A stretch of DNA of 34,460 bases from assembly GCF_000298315.2 (NCBI RefSeq), contig NZ_AEYE02000019.1, positions 1-34,460 on the forward strand, read 5' to 3'. The first letter of the stretch is position 1. Every line of letters starts with the position of its first letter. The notes beneath the pieces are model-generated. The model made no database searches and was not told the origin of the DNA. It saw nothing but the letters and a program-made list of their open reading frames with translations. This document shows, piece by piece, positions 7,709 through 18,437 of this stretch. The position numbers and the translations under genes were made by a program. This DNA comes from Rhizobium grahamii CCGE 502. Lineage in GTDB: Bacteria; Pseudomonadota; Alphaproteobacteria; Rhizobiales; Rhizobiaceae.

Positions 7709-9994
7709 TCAGCCGCGCGCCGTGGTGCGCCGTGTCAAAAGGTCACTCCGGGAGGGAAACAGTGACTCCAGAACCTCCGCAAATTTCTCGTCTGCAACAG
7801 GTCGCACATTCTGGACAACCTCTGTGGAGAACAGCCCATTCTCGCAGGCGCGTTCATCATCCCATCCAGGGTAATTCACGATGGGATACAGGCAGATACC
7901 TTCCATCCGTACCCCGGCTTCCACCGCCGCCGACACCTCCTGTGCAACATACTCGATCCACGCGGCCCGGCGGTCACCTTCGATGCCTGTCTCCGCAATC
8001 ATCACGGGGCGACCATAACGCGCATAGGTCTCGACCAGTATGTTGCGTAGCGGTTTGTAATCCGTATGGCCAATATCGATAGGCGGACCCCCATGAATCC
8101 ACTGGTTATTGAAGTAGTAATTGACGCCAATAATGTCCAAATATTTGGAATTGCCACCAAGCTGCGGCCACATACGGCCCTCAATCATGTCCCAGCCTTG
8201 GAACTGCGCCAACCAATGGCCATGCGCCGCAGCGGCATCCCACGGTCTTGATCGATCTCGAACAACGTTTATCCGCGGATCGCAATGAACGAAACGGGCC
8301 CTATGATCGACTTCCCAGATGGCGTCCATGGCTGCGAGCGATGCCTTGACGAGGTGGACCTTCAGTTCGAAACCCCTACCCCGTGCAAATGGGTTGAGAT
8401 AGGCGGCGTCGCCGCCGCCCCAGGCAAAAAAGGAAATCTCGTTTACCGGGCAATAGAACGGGACGAGGTCGGTTTCCTGTTCCACAAGAGACGCGCACGC
8501 TCCCGCAAAGGCGGCAAAGCGTGGAATGAAATCCGGCGACCAGATATCAAGGTCATCTGGCCATCCATAGTGAAGCAGGTCCCAAATTACCTGAGTGCCT
8601 GACAGCGAGGCGGCTCTGAGCATGGATCGGACGCTCGACCAATCGTAGACGCCATCCTTTTCGATCAGATGCCAACGAAAGCCGTCGCGGACGGTCTTTA
8701 TCCCGAACTCCCGTAACCGGAGATAGTCCTGGTACGCATAATCATCGTGCCTGACGGCACGAATAAGATCCAGGCGCTTCCCGACCTCTTCACCATCCCG
8801 AGGCCGCAAGCGATGCGTCGAGCATTCGAAGCCGCCCTGCAGGAAAGAATTGAAGAGTTTTATCTGCCTGCCGGGCTTGCGCTCGTCGAGCACCTCAAGG
8901 AATAACTTCTCCCATTGAGGCAGCACGGCCGAGACACTGTATTCGGCAGTCACCTTGTATTGCAGAGCTTTCCCGAGCCGATGTCTTTCCTCCCTGACAA
9001 GCAGGCGCTCGATCTGTGCTGCGACCGCCCTGACGTCTCCATAGGGAACGAGAATGCCCGAGACGCCATTCTCAATTTGCTGCAGCACCCCATTATCAGG
9101 GGTAGCGATGACAGGCAGTCCAGCGGCGCCAGCCTCCGCGATGACGTGAGGCATTCCCTCGCCCTTCGATAGCCACAGGAATATGTCCATCGCTGACATC
9201 AGATCGGGGATATCGCTGCGGTCACCGAGGAAACGCAGGTCGGACCCGATCCCCCGGGACGCGGCTAGTCGTCCAAGTTCCAAGGCATACTCGGGATGAA
9301 ACACGTCCGGACCGCCGACGACAATGAATTTGGCCTGCATGTTCTTCTGATGGACGATCGCTGCCGCTTCGATGACGTCCTGAACGTTCTTTTTGGGATC
9401 AAGCCTGCCTACCCAACCTATCAGGATGTCGCTTTCCGATAATCCGAGACTGCTCCGGACCGCTGCGCGACGCTCCGGATGATATGGCGCGAGATCGACC
9501 ATTGATGGAATTTCGATGGCATGGTTTTCGCGACCCGACATCCGGGAGGCGGCGGCGTCCCTTATGGAGCGGCAGACACCCACGTATCTGGACGTAAAGT
9601 GTTTGGGTCCAGCTAAAGCCTCCGACACCAGGCCGCCATGTTCGATCAATGGCGGCCTTAGATGCAAGCGCTCGAGTGCCGGATAGATGTCAGCAACGTT
9701 TTGACAGGAGACGACTATGTCGTAACCCGAGACCTTGTCCGCCAGGTAGATGACGGTGTCCTCGAAGGACATCTCATAGGGGGCGATGTCGACGTCGACC
9801 CCGAGGTCCGACAGCTGCTGGTGTGTTTGTTCAGGCATGCCTGGTTTTCTGAAGCAGGCAATGACATCGATCCTATAGCGCCTGGGGTCGAGGTTCGCGG
9901 CAAGCAGACGGACTTCCGTTTCCTCTCCACCGACAACCAGCCACGCAAACACAAAGAGAATACGGACTTGCGAGGTCCCCCTCTGGGCACTCAT
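7709..9994 (-). CDS. Fusion of GT4 glycosyltransferase and clan-A glycoside hydrolase
   Basis: This 761-residue protein has two enzyme halves. Residues 10-370 form a GT-B glycosyltransferase of family GT4: GWVGRLDPKKN near 193-203 and the E-x7-E motif at E279/E287 in GEGMPHVIAE, which hold the nucleotide sugar. Residues 380-750 form a (beta/alpha)8 hydrolase with the Asn-Glu pair of clan GH-A at N518-E519 (CPVNEISFF) and a second glutamate at 668 (MIAETG), the expected acid/base and nucleophile. It looks related to GH1 rather than identical. No signal peptide is present, so it acts in the cytosol. Its start overlaps the upstream gene by four bases (ATGA), so they are co-translated. A role in building then trimming, or transglycosylating, a glycan is inference. 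Confidence 0.85.
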   Translation of the reverse strand: MSAQRGTSQVRILFVFAWLVVGGEETEVRLLAANLDPRRYRIDVIACFRKPGMPEQTHQQLSDLGVDVDIAPYEMSFEDTVIYLADKVSGYDIVVSCQNVADIYPALERLHLRPPLIEHGGLVSEALAGPKHFTSRYVGVCRSIRDAAASRMSGRENHAIEIPSMVDLAPYHPERRAAVRSSLGLSESDILIGWVGRLDPKKNVQDVIEAAAIVHQKNMQAKFIVVGGPDVFHPEYALELGRLAASRGIGSDLRFLGDRSDIPDLMSAMDIFLWLSKGEGMPHVIAEAGAAGLPVIATPDNGVLQQIENGVSGILVPYGDVRAVAAQIERLLVREERHRLGKALQYKVTAEYSVSAVLPQWEKLFLEVLDERKPGRQIKLFNSFLQGGFECSTHRLRPRDGEEVGKRLDLIRAVRHDDYAYQDYLRLREFGIKTVRDGFRWHLIEKDGVYDWSSVRSMLRAASLSGTQVIWDLLHYGWPDDLDIWSPDFIPRFAAFAGACASLVEQETDLVPFYCPVNEISFFAWGGGDAAYLNPFARGRGFELKVHLVKASLAAMDAIWEVDHRARFVHCDPRINVVRDRSRPWDAAAAHGHWLAQFQGWDMIEGRMWPQLGGNSKYLDIIGVNYYFNNQWIHGGPPIDIGHTDYKPLRNILVETYARYGRPVMIAETGIEGDRRAAWIEYVAQEVSAAVEAGVRMEGICLYPIVNYPGWDDERACENGLFSTEVVQNVRPVADEKFAEVLESLFPSRSDLLTRRTTARG

Positions 9995-12900
9995 TGGTCG
10001 GCCCGGAAAACAATTTGAATGAAGTCAGGACGGTTTTTTACCAAGTCCCGCAGGAATTCTGCGCCCTCCGACATCGGGATGATGTGAGTGACGAGGTGTT
10101 CTCGCATGAGTGGCCCGTCGACGCCGAGTAACCCGATCGTCTCGATCGCCAATCGTCGCCTGTCCCACGAAGATGCGAGCGAGCGGGGCATCCTGTTGAT
10201 CTGCGCGCACTTGATGCTGAGACCGTTGTGATGAAATTCCTCGCCCAATCTCAGCGCACTGGCTCCTCCCTGATAGAAGGCGAGATCGATGACCGTTCCC
10301 TGCGGGCGTAGCGCCTTCAAGGCATTATGCAAGCTTGCCGCAGTCGCCCTTGTCTGGAAAACGATATCTGCTCCCCGTCCCAAGGGACCGTGCCACCGGG
10401 TCTTGGCATGCTGCCATGCCTCTTCCTCGCTCATCGCCGTGAGGCCCAGAGCTTCGGCCTTCATCCGGCGAAACGGTGACGGATCGGTGATGACAACCTC
10501 GGACGCTCCAGCCCTGCGGGCAAAGAGGGCTGTCATCAGCCCGACTGAACCAGCGCCCAAGACAACGACGGGGCGTCCCGCCACGCCAGCACCCAAATAA
10601 GGCACGTTTGAGCCAAAGGTCTCGGCGTCGGCATGGAGGATGCCGTTGGCGGCGATCGGTCCCATCTGGGCAACAAATACCCCAAGCACAGGATCGAAGC
10701 CGTCAGGGAGTGTGATCAGGGTTTCGTGGTACGGGTCTGCCGTGTGCCCGGTCTTGTGGCCGAATGTGCCAGCAACGATCTGGCCAGGGACGAACCCCCG
10801 AGCGTTCGTTTCAGTGACAACAGCCGTTTCCATGTACCCCAGGAAAGGCACGGGGTAGTGAAGGTCGGGTTCGTTCTCTATAAAAACGCCTCTGCCCCCA
10901 TCGAAGCGGGCGTGGAAGTATGGATTTGTGTTCTTGAGGAAGGTCAACTCGGTGCCGGCGGAGAAGCCCGTATACAAGGTGTCCAGTCTGACGTGACCAT
11001 CGGAAGGCGGCCCTTCTTCGTAGTCTGAGAGATATGCCTCGCCCGGCTTGCTGATACCCAGGGATCGTACGATGCGATGGCCAGGCGGCAACTCCCTCCC
11101 GTTCTCTTCACGTTGTTGTGGCTGAAGCGGCCGGAAGGCCTCCCTGTTGAACTGCTGCGTCGGGAGTTTCACCGGCTCTCCTGATCTGACCGACGTCATG
11201 ACCGCGCTTGCGAGCCGATGTGTCACCAGGGCGTCATCATACGGGCAGCGGATGTTGTTCTGGCCGCCCTTCACCGCATCGATGAAATCTCGGTCCTCGC
11301 GCCAGACGGGGTCTCCGTCCGCCAAACGGACCGGGCGGCCGCGTCCCACGTCGACCATGATTTCGCGATCGGTGAGTTCGATAGCGAGTTTGTCCGCGAA
11401 GATGTGCATGCCGACGCGATGGTTCCAGCCGAGCAGGCAGGTGGACGATATATTCGCAAGGACACCGGACTGGAACACGAGGTTCGCTGTCGTCACCGTC
11501 GGCACGTCGAGACCCGGAAATTCCTCACGGTCCTTGTGCCCCGCCCTACCGTAAACCTCGGCAACCTCCCCGACCAGGAACCGCGCAAGGTCAAGAAGAT
11601 GAGTTGTCTGCTCGATCATCTGTCCACCGGATTGCTCCTCTTTCCACCACCATTGCGGCGGCGGGGTCGAGTCCAGCCAATATCCCGACAGCAGCTGCGC
11701 AGGGTTATCCTTCAGCAGATCACGCGCCTCGTCGACGATATCGAGATATCGCCAATGATAGCCCACCCCGGTAATGAGGCCGCGCTCGGCGACTTTCGCA
11801 GCGATCTCTTCCGCAAGAGCAATATCGCGCGTCAACGGCTTTTCGACGAAGAACGGAATGCCCCGATCGATCAGGTCGAGCTCGGCTCTGCCGTGAGCAA
11901 ACGGCGGAATGCAGATATAGACGGCATCGAGGTTCTCTGACTCGAGCATCGGCCTGTGGTTGTCGTACGACCTCGCTGCGAAGCGGCTTGCCGCTTCGTC
12001 GGCACGATTGAGATCGGGATCGGCGAATGCAACGATTTCTACGTCTTCAAACGTCCCAAGAATGTTCAGATGCCGCTGGGCGATCCCTCCAACGCCGATA
12101 AAGCCGATACGTGCCTTGGTCATCGTTCCATCCTTCGATGTATTTCCATTCGGATTGATATGGTTCCGGTAAACGTCTGCAGTTTCATCGACCATTCGCG
12201 ATGCCGTAAAATGCCGATCGAATCTGTCGCGTTCGGCCTCCATTACGGCCGTTCGCGCGACGTTGTCGGAAAGGGCGTGTATCGTCATCTCCGCAAGCGC
12301 AGGCGCATTTTCCGGCTCGACCAGAAATGGGTGAGCTTCTCCCAGCGCTTCGACGCTTCCACCAATCCGGGTGGCGACGACAACGAGCCCCACCGACATT
12401 GCTTCCAAGACTGCAAGTGGAAGTCCTTCAAACCGCGACGGCAGAACGAACAAATCGGCGATGCACATCAAGTCGGCGATATCGTCTCTATGGCCCAGAA
12501 ATCGCACAACAGATGCAAGACCGAGCTCGTCGACGAGTGTTTCCAGGGTTGACTGCTCTTCCCCCGAACCAACCAGAACAAGGATAGCCGAGGGGTGGGC
12601 TGCGATGATGTCCGGCATCGCCTTGATAAGCGTGACATGATCCTTCTGCGGGGTGAACCTCGCAACCGTCAGAAGTACCTTCTTCCCCGACAGGCCGAGC
12701 TCATCGACTTTGGCGGAAAGTCCGCCGGAGGCAACCATCGGGTTGACGCCGTTTCTGACGACGGTGATGCGTTCACTTGGTACGCCTTCAGCGACATAGG
12801 TGGCTTTCGACGCTTCGGAGACCACGATGTGCTGAGACACGCTCTCTGTGGAAATCAGGTACTCTCGTTTTTGTTCGAAATCTGTAAGCAAATACGGCAG

Positions 12901-13236
12901 ATGCTCGGTGCGGATAACGGGAAGTCCGGAGGCTACCCCGCTCAGAACGGCCTGGTGCCCTTCCCAGCCGATACCAGCATGAACATGCAGAAGGTTGAAA
13001 TTCGCCCGCGAAAGCCAGCCTTCGAACTCCGCGGTGTCGGCAACCAACTTGATCTTCATTCCACGTCGAGCTGCTCTGTGGAGCAACCCCGTATCGTCAG
13101 ACCCAATGAGGGCGATCGTAACGTCAAAATGACCCGCGAGCCCCTCCCCCAGATCCAGCATATGCTCTCCGAGACCGGACGGCTCGCGACTGTCCGTTGC
13201 AAGTAGAACACGCCATTTCTCATACATGGAGTTCAC
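9991..13236 (-). CDS. Three-domain fusion: GT4, Gfo/Idh/MocA and medium-chain dehydrogenase
   Basis: This 1081-residue open frame joins three enzymes. Residues 1-360 are a GT4 glycosyltransferase (E-x7-E at E270/E278, VLPSRFEGLPLAVLEAM). Residues 374-700 are a Gfo/Idh/MocA NAD(P)-dependent sugar oxidoreductase (RIGFIGVGGIAQRH, VEKPLTR at 464-470, H546-L-L-D549). Residues 720-1081 are a medium-chain dehydrogenase (GFSAGTELTFL at 758, Rossmann motif GAGSVG at 894). Together they could make or modify a sugar nucleotide and transfer it. An internal ATG at 12123, with an AAGGATGG ribosome-like site, begins exactly at the second domain, so a separate two-domain product is possible. The start overlaps the upstream gene end by 17 bases. 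The dehydrogenase shows no obvious structural-zinc cysteines. Confidence 0.85.
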   Translation of the reverse strand: MNSMYEKWRVLLATDSREPSGLGEHMLDLGEGLAGHFDVTIALIGSDDTGLLHRAARRGMKIKLVADTAEFEGWLSRANFNLLHVHAGIGWEGHQAVLSGVASGLPVIRTEHLPYLLTDFEQKREYLISTESVSQHIVVSEASKATYVAEGVPSERITVVRNGVNPMVASGGLSAKVDELGLSGKKVLLTVARFTPQKDHVTLIKAMPDIIAAHPSAILVLVGSGEEQSTLETLVDELGLASVVRFLGHRDDIADLMCIADLFVLPSRFEGLPLAVLEAMSVGLVVVATRIGGSVEALGEAHPFLVEPENAPALAEMTIHALSDNVARTAVMEAERDRFDRHFTASRMVDETADVYRNHINPNGNTSKDGTMTKARIGFIGVGGIAQRHLNILGTFEDVEIVAFADPDLNRADEAASRFAARSYDNHRPMLESENLDAVYICIPPFAHGRAELDLIDRGIPFFVEKPLTRDIALAEEIAAKVAERGLITGVGYHWRYLDIVDEARDLLKDNPAQLLSGYWLDSTPPPQWWWKEEQSGGQMIEQTTHLLDLARFLVGEVAEVYGRAGHKDREEFPGLDVPTVTTANLVFQSGVLANISSTCLLGWNHRVGMHIFADKLAIELTDREIMVDVGRGRPVRLADGDPVWREDRDFIDAVKGGQNNIRCPYDDALVTHRLASAVMTSVRSGEPVKLPTQQFNREAFRPLQPQQREENGRELPPGHRIVRSLGISKPGEAYLSDYEEGPPSDGHVRLDTLYTGFSAGTELTFLKNTNPYFHARFDGGRGVFIENEPDLHYPVPFLGYMETAVVTETNARGFVPGQIVAGTFGHKTGHTADPYHETLITLPDGFDPVLGVFVAQMGPIAANGILHADAETFGSNVPYLGAGVAGRPVVVLGAGSVGLMTALFARRAGASEVVITDPSPFRRMKAEALGLTAMSEEEAWQHAKTRWHGPLGRGADIVFQTRATAASLHNALKALRPQGTVIDLAFYQGGASALRLGEEFHHNGLSIKCAQINRMPRSLASSWDRRRLAIETIGLLGVDGPLMREHLVTHIIPMSEGAEFLRDLVKNRPDFIQIVFRADQ

Positions 13237-14374
13237 GGGACGCGGCCTGTTCGACGAGGAACTTCATCTCCGCAAAGGTCTTGTCCCAAGACGACTGGGA
13301 GAGCTTCGCGTCTATGACTTTTCGCCACGAGGGATCGGTGGGATCCAGTCGACAAGCCGCATCGCAGGCTCGTGCAAACGCCTCAGGCCCGTCAACAAGA
13401 AAAACCCCCGGCAGATTGCTGTAGCTGGCAACCACATCGGCGATCCGGGTGCTGACGACAGGCCTGCCTGCAGCAAGGTATTCGGGCGTCTTGGTTGGAC
13501 TGATGAAGCGTGTCGCTTCGTTGTGGGCGAACGGCATCAGGGCGGCATCCCATCCACTCAGGTAGGCCGGGAGTTCCGCATACTCCTTGCGTCCGAGATA
13601 GTGGATATTGGCTGCTGCAGGCAGGTCTTCGGGCAAGATCTTCACAATCGGGCCGATGAACACGAACGAAAACTCGGGTCGCCTCCGGGCGATCTCAGCG
13701 ATCAGAGCGAGATCCGTTCTTTCGTCTATGACCCCGATGTAGCCCAGTCTGGGAGAAGGGATCGCCGCCTGATCCGTTGGGATGCTTCCGCACGTTCTGG
13801 CCTTGCCAAAATGGCTAACGTCGACGCTCGAAGGAAAACAATGGACGTTGCGATGACGGTTCTTCTTGGCGCGGTAGAGGCTTTCCCCGCCTGTAAAAAC
13901 GACGTCTGCCCGGGCCAGAAGATCGTCTTCCGATTGCTTCAGAAACGGCGATGCGAATTTGAAGTTCGCGAGTTCATCCATGCAATCATAGACAACTGCC
14001 TGAGCTTCGACGTGACGCGCAAAACCGTACATCATGGGGGTGTAAAACCAGAGGATCGGCCTTTCACGGCGGCTGAAAGCGAGGACTTCGTCAAGAAGAC
14101 GAGACAACCCCGCCTCACGTTCTGTGTCGGACCACCAGTGCGGTATTCTGGGGCGAACGGCTTTCACCGCCGTACCGTCGAACGAATGGACCTCGAAGTA
14201 GGCAAGATGGTGATCGGTGGGAATGTACTCCTCGAAGAAGATTACCTCTCTGTCCCGGGAAAATCTCTCCATCAAATGCTGGGGCCGCTGGCATACGAAA
14301 TCCCACCTGAGGTGGGAAAAGCAAATAATGGGGGAAGTCCGATCAAGTGTCTTGAAGTTAGTTAATAGATTCAT
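13220..14374 (-). CDS. Glycosyltransferase, GT-B fold (TuaH-like)
   Basis: This 384-residue protein has the N-terminal signature HLRWDFVCQRPQHLMERF found in a GT4-related group that includes teichuronic-acid-type transferases. The C-terminal Rossmann domain (about 205-350) has GYIGVIDERTDLALI and a donor-site region SPTKTPEYLAAGRPVV, where E-Y-L-A-A-G-x-P-V-V is typical. No membrane helix is seen, so it probably acts at the cytosolic face. It precedes and overlaps the three-domain gene and lies 55 bases after the previous transferase gene. An EcfG-like site sits in that gap. Donor and acceptor sugars cannot be read from the sequence. Confidence 0.85.
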   Translation of the reverse strand: MNLLTNFKTLDRTSPIICFSHLRWDFVCQRPQHLMERFSRDREVIFFEEYIPTDHHLAYFEVHSFDGTAVKAVRPRIPHWWSDTEREAGLSRLLDEVLAFSRRERPILWFYTPMMYGFARHVEAQAVVYDCMDELANFKFASPFLKQSEDDLLARADVVFTGGESLYRAKKNRHRNVHCFPSSVDVSHFGKARTCGSIPTDQAAIPSPRLGYIGVIDERTDLALIAEIARRRPEFSFVFIGPIVKILPEDLPAAANIHYLGRKEYAELPAYLSGWDAALMPFAHNEATRFISPTKTPEYLAAGRPVVSTRIADVVASYSNLPGVFLVDGPEAFARACDAACRLDPTDPSWRKVIDAKLSQSSWDKTFAEMKFLVEQAASRELHV

Positions 14375-14404
14375 ACAAGGTTCCCCACGCTTTGAGTATG
14401 ATCC

Positions 14405-14429
14405 AACCTGAATTTTGTCCGTTGGTTCC
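14405..14429 (-). promoter_or_regulatory. EcfG-like promoter for the fusion-gene operon
   Basis: On the minus strand GGAAC-N16-GGTT ends 31 bases before the ATG at 14374, just after the stop of the upstream transferase gene. It matches the general-stress consensus except for the first base of the -10 element. It could give the three downstream genes extra stress-induced expression. Confidence 0.4.
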
Positions 14430-15602
14430 CTAACCGCCGAAAATTTGCTTGCCTTTGACTGTTGAAAGGATCGCCGCGGTCAGCTTTTCGATAGAATGCG
14501 GCCACACCCAACGTTCCAGAACCTCCTGGCATGGCGCGAACAGGTCGAGACCATCAAGTATCTCAGCAAAGCCGTGATGGAATTCGGCAGCAGACTTTGC
14601 CCGCCCCGTTCCTGGCAAAATATATTGCAGGCCGCAGGTGAGTTCGGCGTTTGCGAGGACCGGAAGTCCGGCGAGCATATATTCGGTCAAAATGGCAGGG
14701 GCACCGTCGTTTATGCCGCAGACGACGCCCAGCCTTGAGAGGTTCATGAGCCTGTTTACCTCATCGTACGGCACGCCCGGCGGGTCGATGAAATCGACCT
14801 CCAGCCCAAGACAGTTCGCTTGGCCCTTCAGGTCTTCGATCATGTCGCCATAGCCGCAAACGCAAAGCGCTTTCAGCCGTTGCGATGATCGTGCCAATGC
14901 TTCGAAGAGTATGTCATGGCGTTTATACGGCTGGGCCGCGGCCACGTAGATCACATCGTATACCTTGCTCAGACCCAACGGTTTGAACATCGTCTCGGAG
15001 GCAAATTCAGGGCCGATTGGCAAAACAAGGGTCGCCATGCCAGGATGCAACCCCTTGATTTCTCTCGACTGCCATTCTGCGCCCGTAAGGACCAGATCGA
15101 AATGGCGGCTTACCTCCGGAGGTATCCTGAGCGCAGGAGCGTCGATCGAATTGTAGATCTTGAAACTGGATTTGCAGGCGACCATGATCTCTTCAGACAA
15201 CCCCAGGCCCCAAACACAGAGCACATCAGGCGCCCCGAAGGCCTTGATGAAGCCGAGCATGTCGTTCGAATTGAAAGGCGCGTCGGGGCCATTTATCCGG
15301 AACGACCTCCTTGCCAACGGGGATCCTGTCCGAGTGCAGGGCGGGGGCGGTTCAGAGCCGCGCCAGTGCGTCCAGACCTCCGCCTTATCCACGAGGCCAG
15401 ATCGAAGACATGCAAGTGGAAGGCGCTCAACATAGCTCCCCTCGACGGCGACATTCCTTTGGCGCGGTATCTCGATGTCACCGCGTTCTCTCCAGCGGCT
15501 CTCATACTCGTCCGCCGACGGGATGCCGGCGTCTTCAAAGCAGCCCTCCTGGTAGTCGCTGACAATGACAAGCCGGCGTGGATTGTTCCGAATTGTGGAC
15601 AT
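14430..15602 (-). CDS. Glycosyltransferase, GT4-like
   Basis: A 390-residue transferase. The N-terminal half is divergent. The C-terminal domain shows VYDVIYVAAAQPYKRHDILF (the segment that opens the second Rossmann domain) and a donor-site region GINDGAPAILTEYMLAGLPV with E-Y-M-L-A-G-L-P-V. The ATG at 15602 is preceded by GGAG at a six-base spacing and is preferred over the ATG at 15614. It is the first gene of the minus-strand glycan operon and is transcribed divergently from glf. An EcfG-like promoter lies about 80 bases upstream. Substrates are unknown. Confidence 0.85.
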   Translation of the reverse strand: MSTIRNNPRRLVIVSDYQEGCFEDAGIPSADEYESRWRERGDIEIPRQRNVAVEGSYVERLPLACLRSGLVDKAEVWTHWRGSEPPPPCTRTGSPLARRSFRINGPDAPFNSNDMLGFIKAFGAPDVLCVWGLGLSEEIMVACKSSFKIYNSIDAPALRIPPEVSRHFDLVLTGAEWQSREIKGLHPGMATLVLPIGPEFASETMFKPLGLSKVYDVIYVAAAQPYKRHDILFEALARSSQRLKALCVCGYGDMIEDLKGQANCLGLEVDFIDPPGVPYDEVNRLMNLSRLGVVCGINDGAPAILTEYMLAGLPVLANAELTCGLQYILPGTGRAKSAAEFHHGFAEILDGLDLFAPCQEVLERWVWPHSIEKLTAAILSTVKGKQIFGG

Positions 15603-15681
15603 TGGCAGCTCCATTCACCGCCCGCAAAGGCAATCGCCTATCCCCGACGCTTTTAATTCGCAGTCGACAGACCGGACGGGA

Positions 15682-16900
<1,219 letters not shown>

Positions 16901-16924
16901 TACGCGCTCGCCGGCGGCTTTCAA

Positions 16925-17851
16925 TCACCGCATGACTTTCTGTGCTTTAAATAAGCGGGACAGCGTCTCGGCGTTCTTGATCGCATTTGCGTCGCGATCG
17001 TTGTTGAAGTACGCCCACACCCGTTTTGCGCCACTTGCCTTGATGCGATCAACCCAATCTGACAATTCCTCGTCGCTGTAATCGTGTCGATACCATTGCT
17101 TGGTACCATGAAAGCGCACGTATACGTCGTCGGCAGTTTTGACGAGTTGATCAGGAAGGCGGGGCCCGCTCGTCGAGCAAAAAATAGCTCCGGCTGCCTC
17201 GAACTTTTTAAAAACGGTATCGTCCCACCAGCTCTTGTGGCGGAATTCGACCACATTCCTGCGACGCGGGTCGAGCTGGTGAAGGATGCTATCGAGGGTC
17301 TCTGGACTGTAGCGCACACTTGGAGGCAGCTGAAACAAAAAGCAGCCCATATGGGCGCCAAGCAGGTCGGCAATGTAGCCGAAGTCACGCACAAGCTCGT
17401 CAGTACCCTCGAACCGTTTGATATGAGTAATCAGCTCGCATACCTTCACGGTGTAGACGAAGCCATCGTCTGCCTGGCGCAGCCATGTCTTTACCGCGGC
17501 GACTGTTGGCCAGGAGTAAAACGGAGCATTGAGCTCGACGGTTCGAAATCTCTCCCGATAATGGGGAAACCATTGGTTTCTCGGAAGATCAGCAGGATAG
17601 AACCTGCCGTTCCAATGCCAGTAATACCATCCGGAACAGCCGACGTGGACTTTCCCCTTTCCCGGAGGCGTCTCGGGTAACCCGGTCCGCTCGGCTGCCA
17701 TTCTGTGATCATGCATTTTTGCAGCGCGCAGGTCGTTTGCCTCGCGTTGCTTTTGTCGGCGCTCAGCCCTCCTCGCCTTGCGAGCCTCCAACTCTTCTGC
17801 TGTCGTGACTGGCGGCTGCGGATCCGCTGTCTCCCGTTCAACGTTGGTCAA
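16925..17851 (-). CDS. DUF72 domain protein
   Basis: This protein has a DUF72 TIM-barrel-like domain from about residue 65 on: VHVGCSGWYYWHWNGRFYP, then FRTVELNAPFYSWP, GCFLFQLPPSV, VVEFRHKSWW and VYVRFHGTKQWYRHDYSDEE, closing with WAYFNNDRDANAIKNA. The biochemical role of DUF72 is not settled. The first 60 residues are charged and likely helical. I chose the TTG at 17851 because a strong GGAGG lies eight bases upstream and an EcfG-like promoter sits just before it. The ATG at 17905 would give 18 more residues but has a poor ribosome site and overlaps that promoter. Confidence 0.85.
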   Translation of the reverse strand: MTNVERETADPQPPVTTAEELEARKARRAERRQKQREANDLRAAKMHDHRMAAERTGLPETPPGKGKVHVGCSGWYYWHWNGRFYPADLPRNQWFPHYRERFRTVELNAPFYSWPTVAAVKTWLRQADDGFVYTVKVCELITHIKRFEGTDELVRDFGYIADLLGAHMGCFLFQLPPSVRYSPETLDSILHQLDPRRRNVVEFRHKSWWDDTVFKKFEAAGAIFCSTSGPRLPDQLVKTADDVYVRFHGTKQWYRHDYSDEELSDWVDRIKASGAKRVWAYFNNDRDANAIKNAETLSRLFKAQKVMR

Positions 17852-17900
17852 TCCCGCAACCTCCGACCACCTCGAGACATTGCCTGCATACTGGGACGAC

Positions 17901-17925
17901 AACATCCGTCACTTGGATTGGTTCC
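17901..17925 (-). promoter_or_regulatory. EcfG-like promoter for the DUF72 gene
   Basis: GGAAC-N16-TGTT on the minus strand, about 50 bases before the preferred TTG start. It lies close to a plus-strand EcfG-type promoter at 17984, so the two genes look like a divergent stress-regulated pair. Confidence 0.45.
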
Positions 17926-17983
17926 CGGCTGCGGTTCTCGGGTGAGTTGGTACCAAGTTCCGGGGTGAGACTGCAGGGGAATT

Positions 17984-18008
17984 GGAACCTGACCGACGGA
18001 TGCTCGTT
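17984..18008 (+). promoter_or_regulatory. EcfG (general stress sigma factor) promoter
   Basis: A perfect GGAAC-N16-CGTT, 28 bases before the ATG at 18037. This is the consensus used by EcfG/RpoE2/sigma-T in alphaproteobacteria. Confidence 0.7.
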
Positions 18009-18036
18009 GTGGGTATTATTTCGCAGGAGCTCTCAA

Positions 18037-18303
18037 ATGACTTACGTCGCATCACCCAGGCACTCGGACAATTCTTCCGATCGGCACGCCAACCTCAAGC
18101 AGTGTCTCGAAACCGCGAGGCATCACCTGAATGAAACGTCAAGCGCTTCAGAAACGGAGCGGCTGGAGATACTGGTTTCGTCGGCGGTCGCCGCCGGCTG
18201 GGACGAAGAGGAAGCCCGAGCCGTGCTCCGCGACGCCGAGATACCCAAAGCTGTCGTGCCGGCGCCCAACCAAATCGGCCTCGTGCCATCGTCATCGCTG
18301 TAA
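18037..18303 (+). CDS. Small stress-regulated hypothetical protein
   Basis: An 88-residue, mostly helical protein. A central segment, SETERLEILVSSAVAAGWDE followed by EEARAVLRDAEI, resembles a short three-helix UBA-like fold, though that is only a visual impression. The ATG has an AGGAG ribosome site, and a perfect EcfG promoter precedes it, so it is very likely a general-stress gene. The frame is open upstream to 17947, but the promoter lies inside that part, which rules out the longer form. Function unknown. The GlsB-like gene follows 134 bases later and may be read from the same promoter. Confidence 0.7.
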   Translation: MTYVASPRHSDNSSDRHANLKQCLETARHHLNETSSASETERLEILVSSAVAAGWDEEEARAVLRDAEIPKAVVPAPNQIGLVPSSSL

Positions 18304-18437
18304 GTACATAGACGCTCAAACCGAAGAACTTGTCTTTGGAGCAGCCATGTGAACGCGACGATTGACGACGGTCCGTGCCGCTCTAGTTGCAGTGAACGTA
18401 TCCAATCTTTAACATCCATCATTTCGAAAGGTTTATC

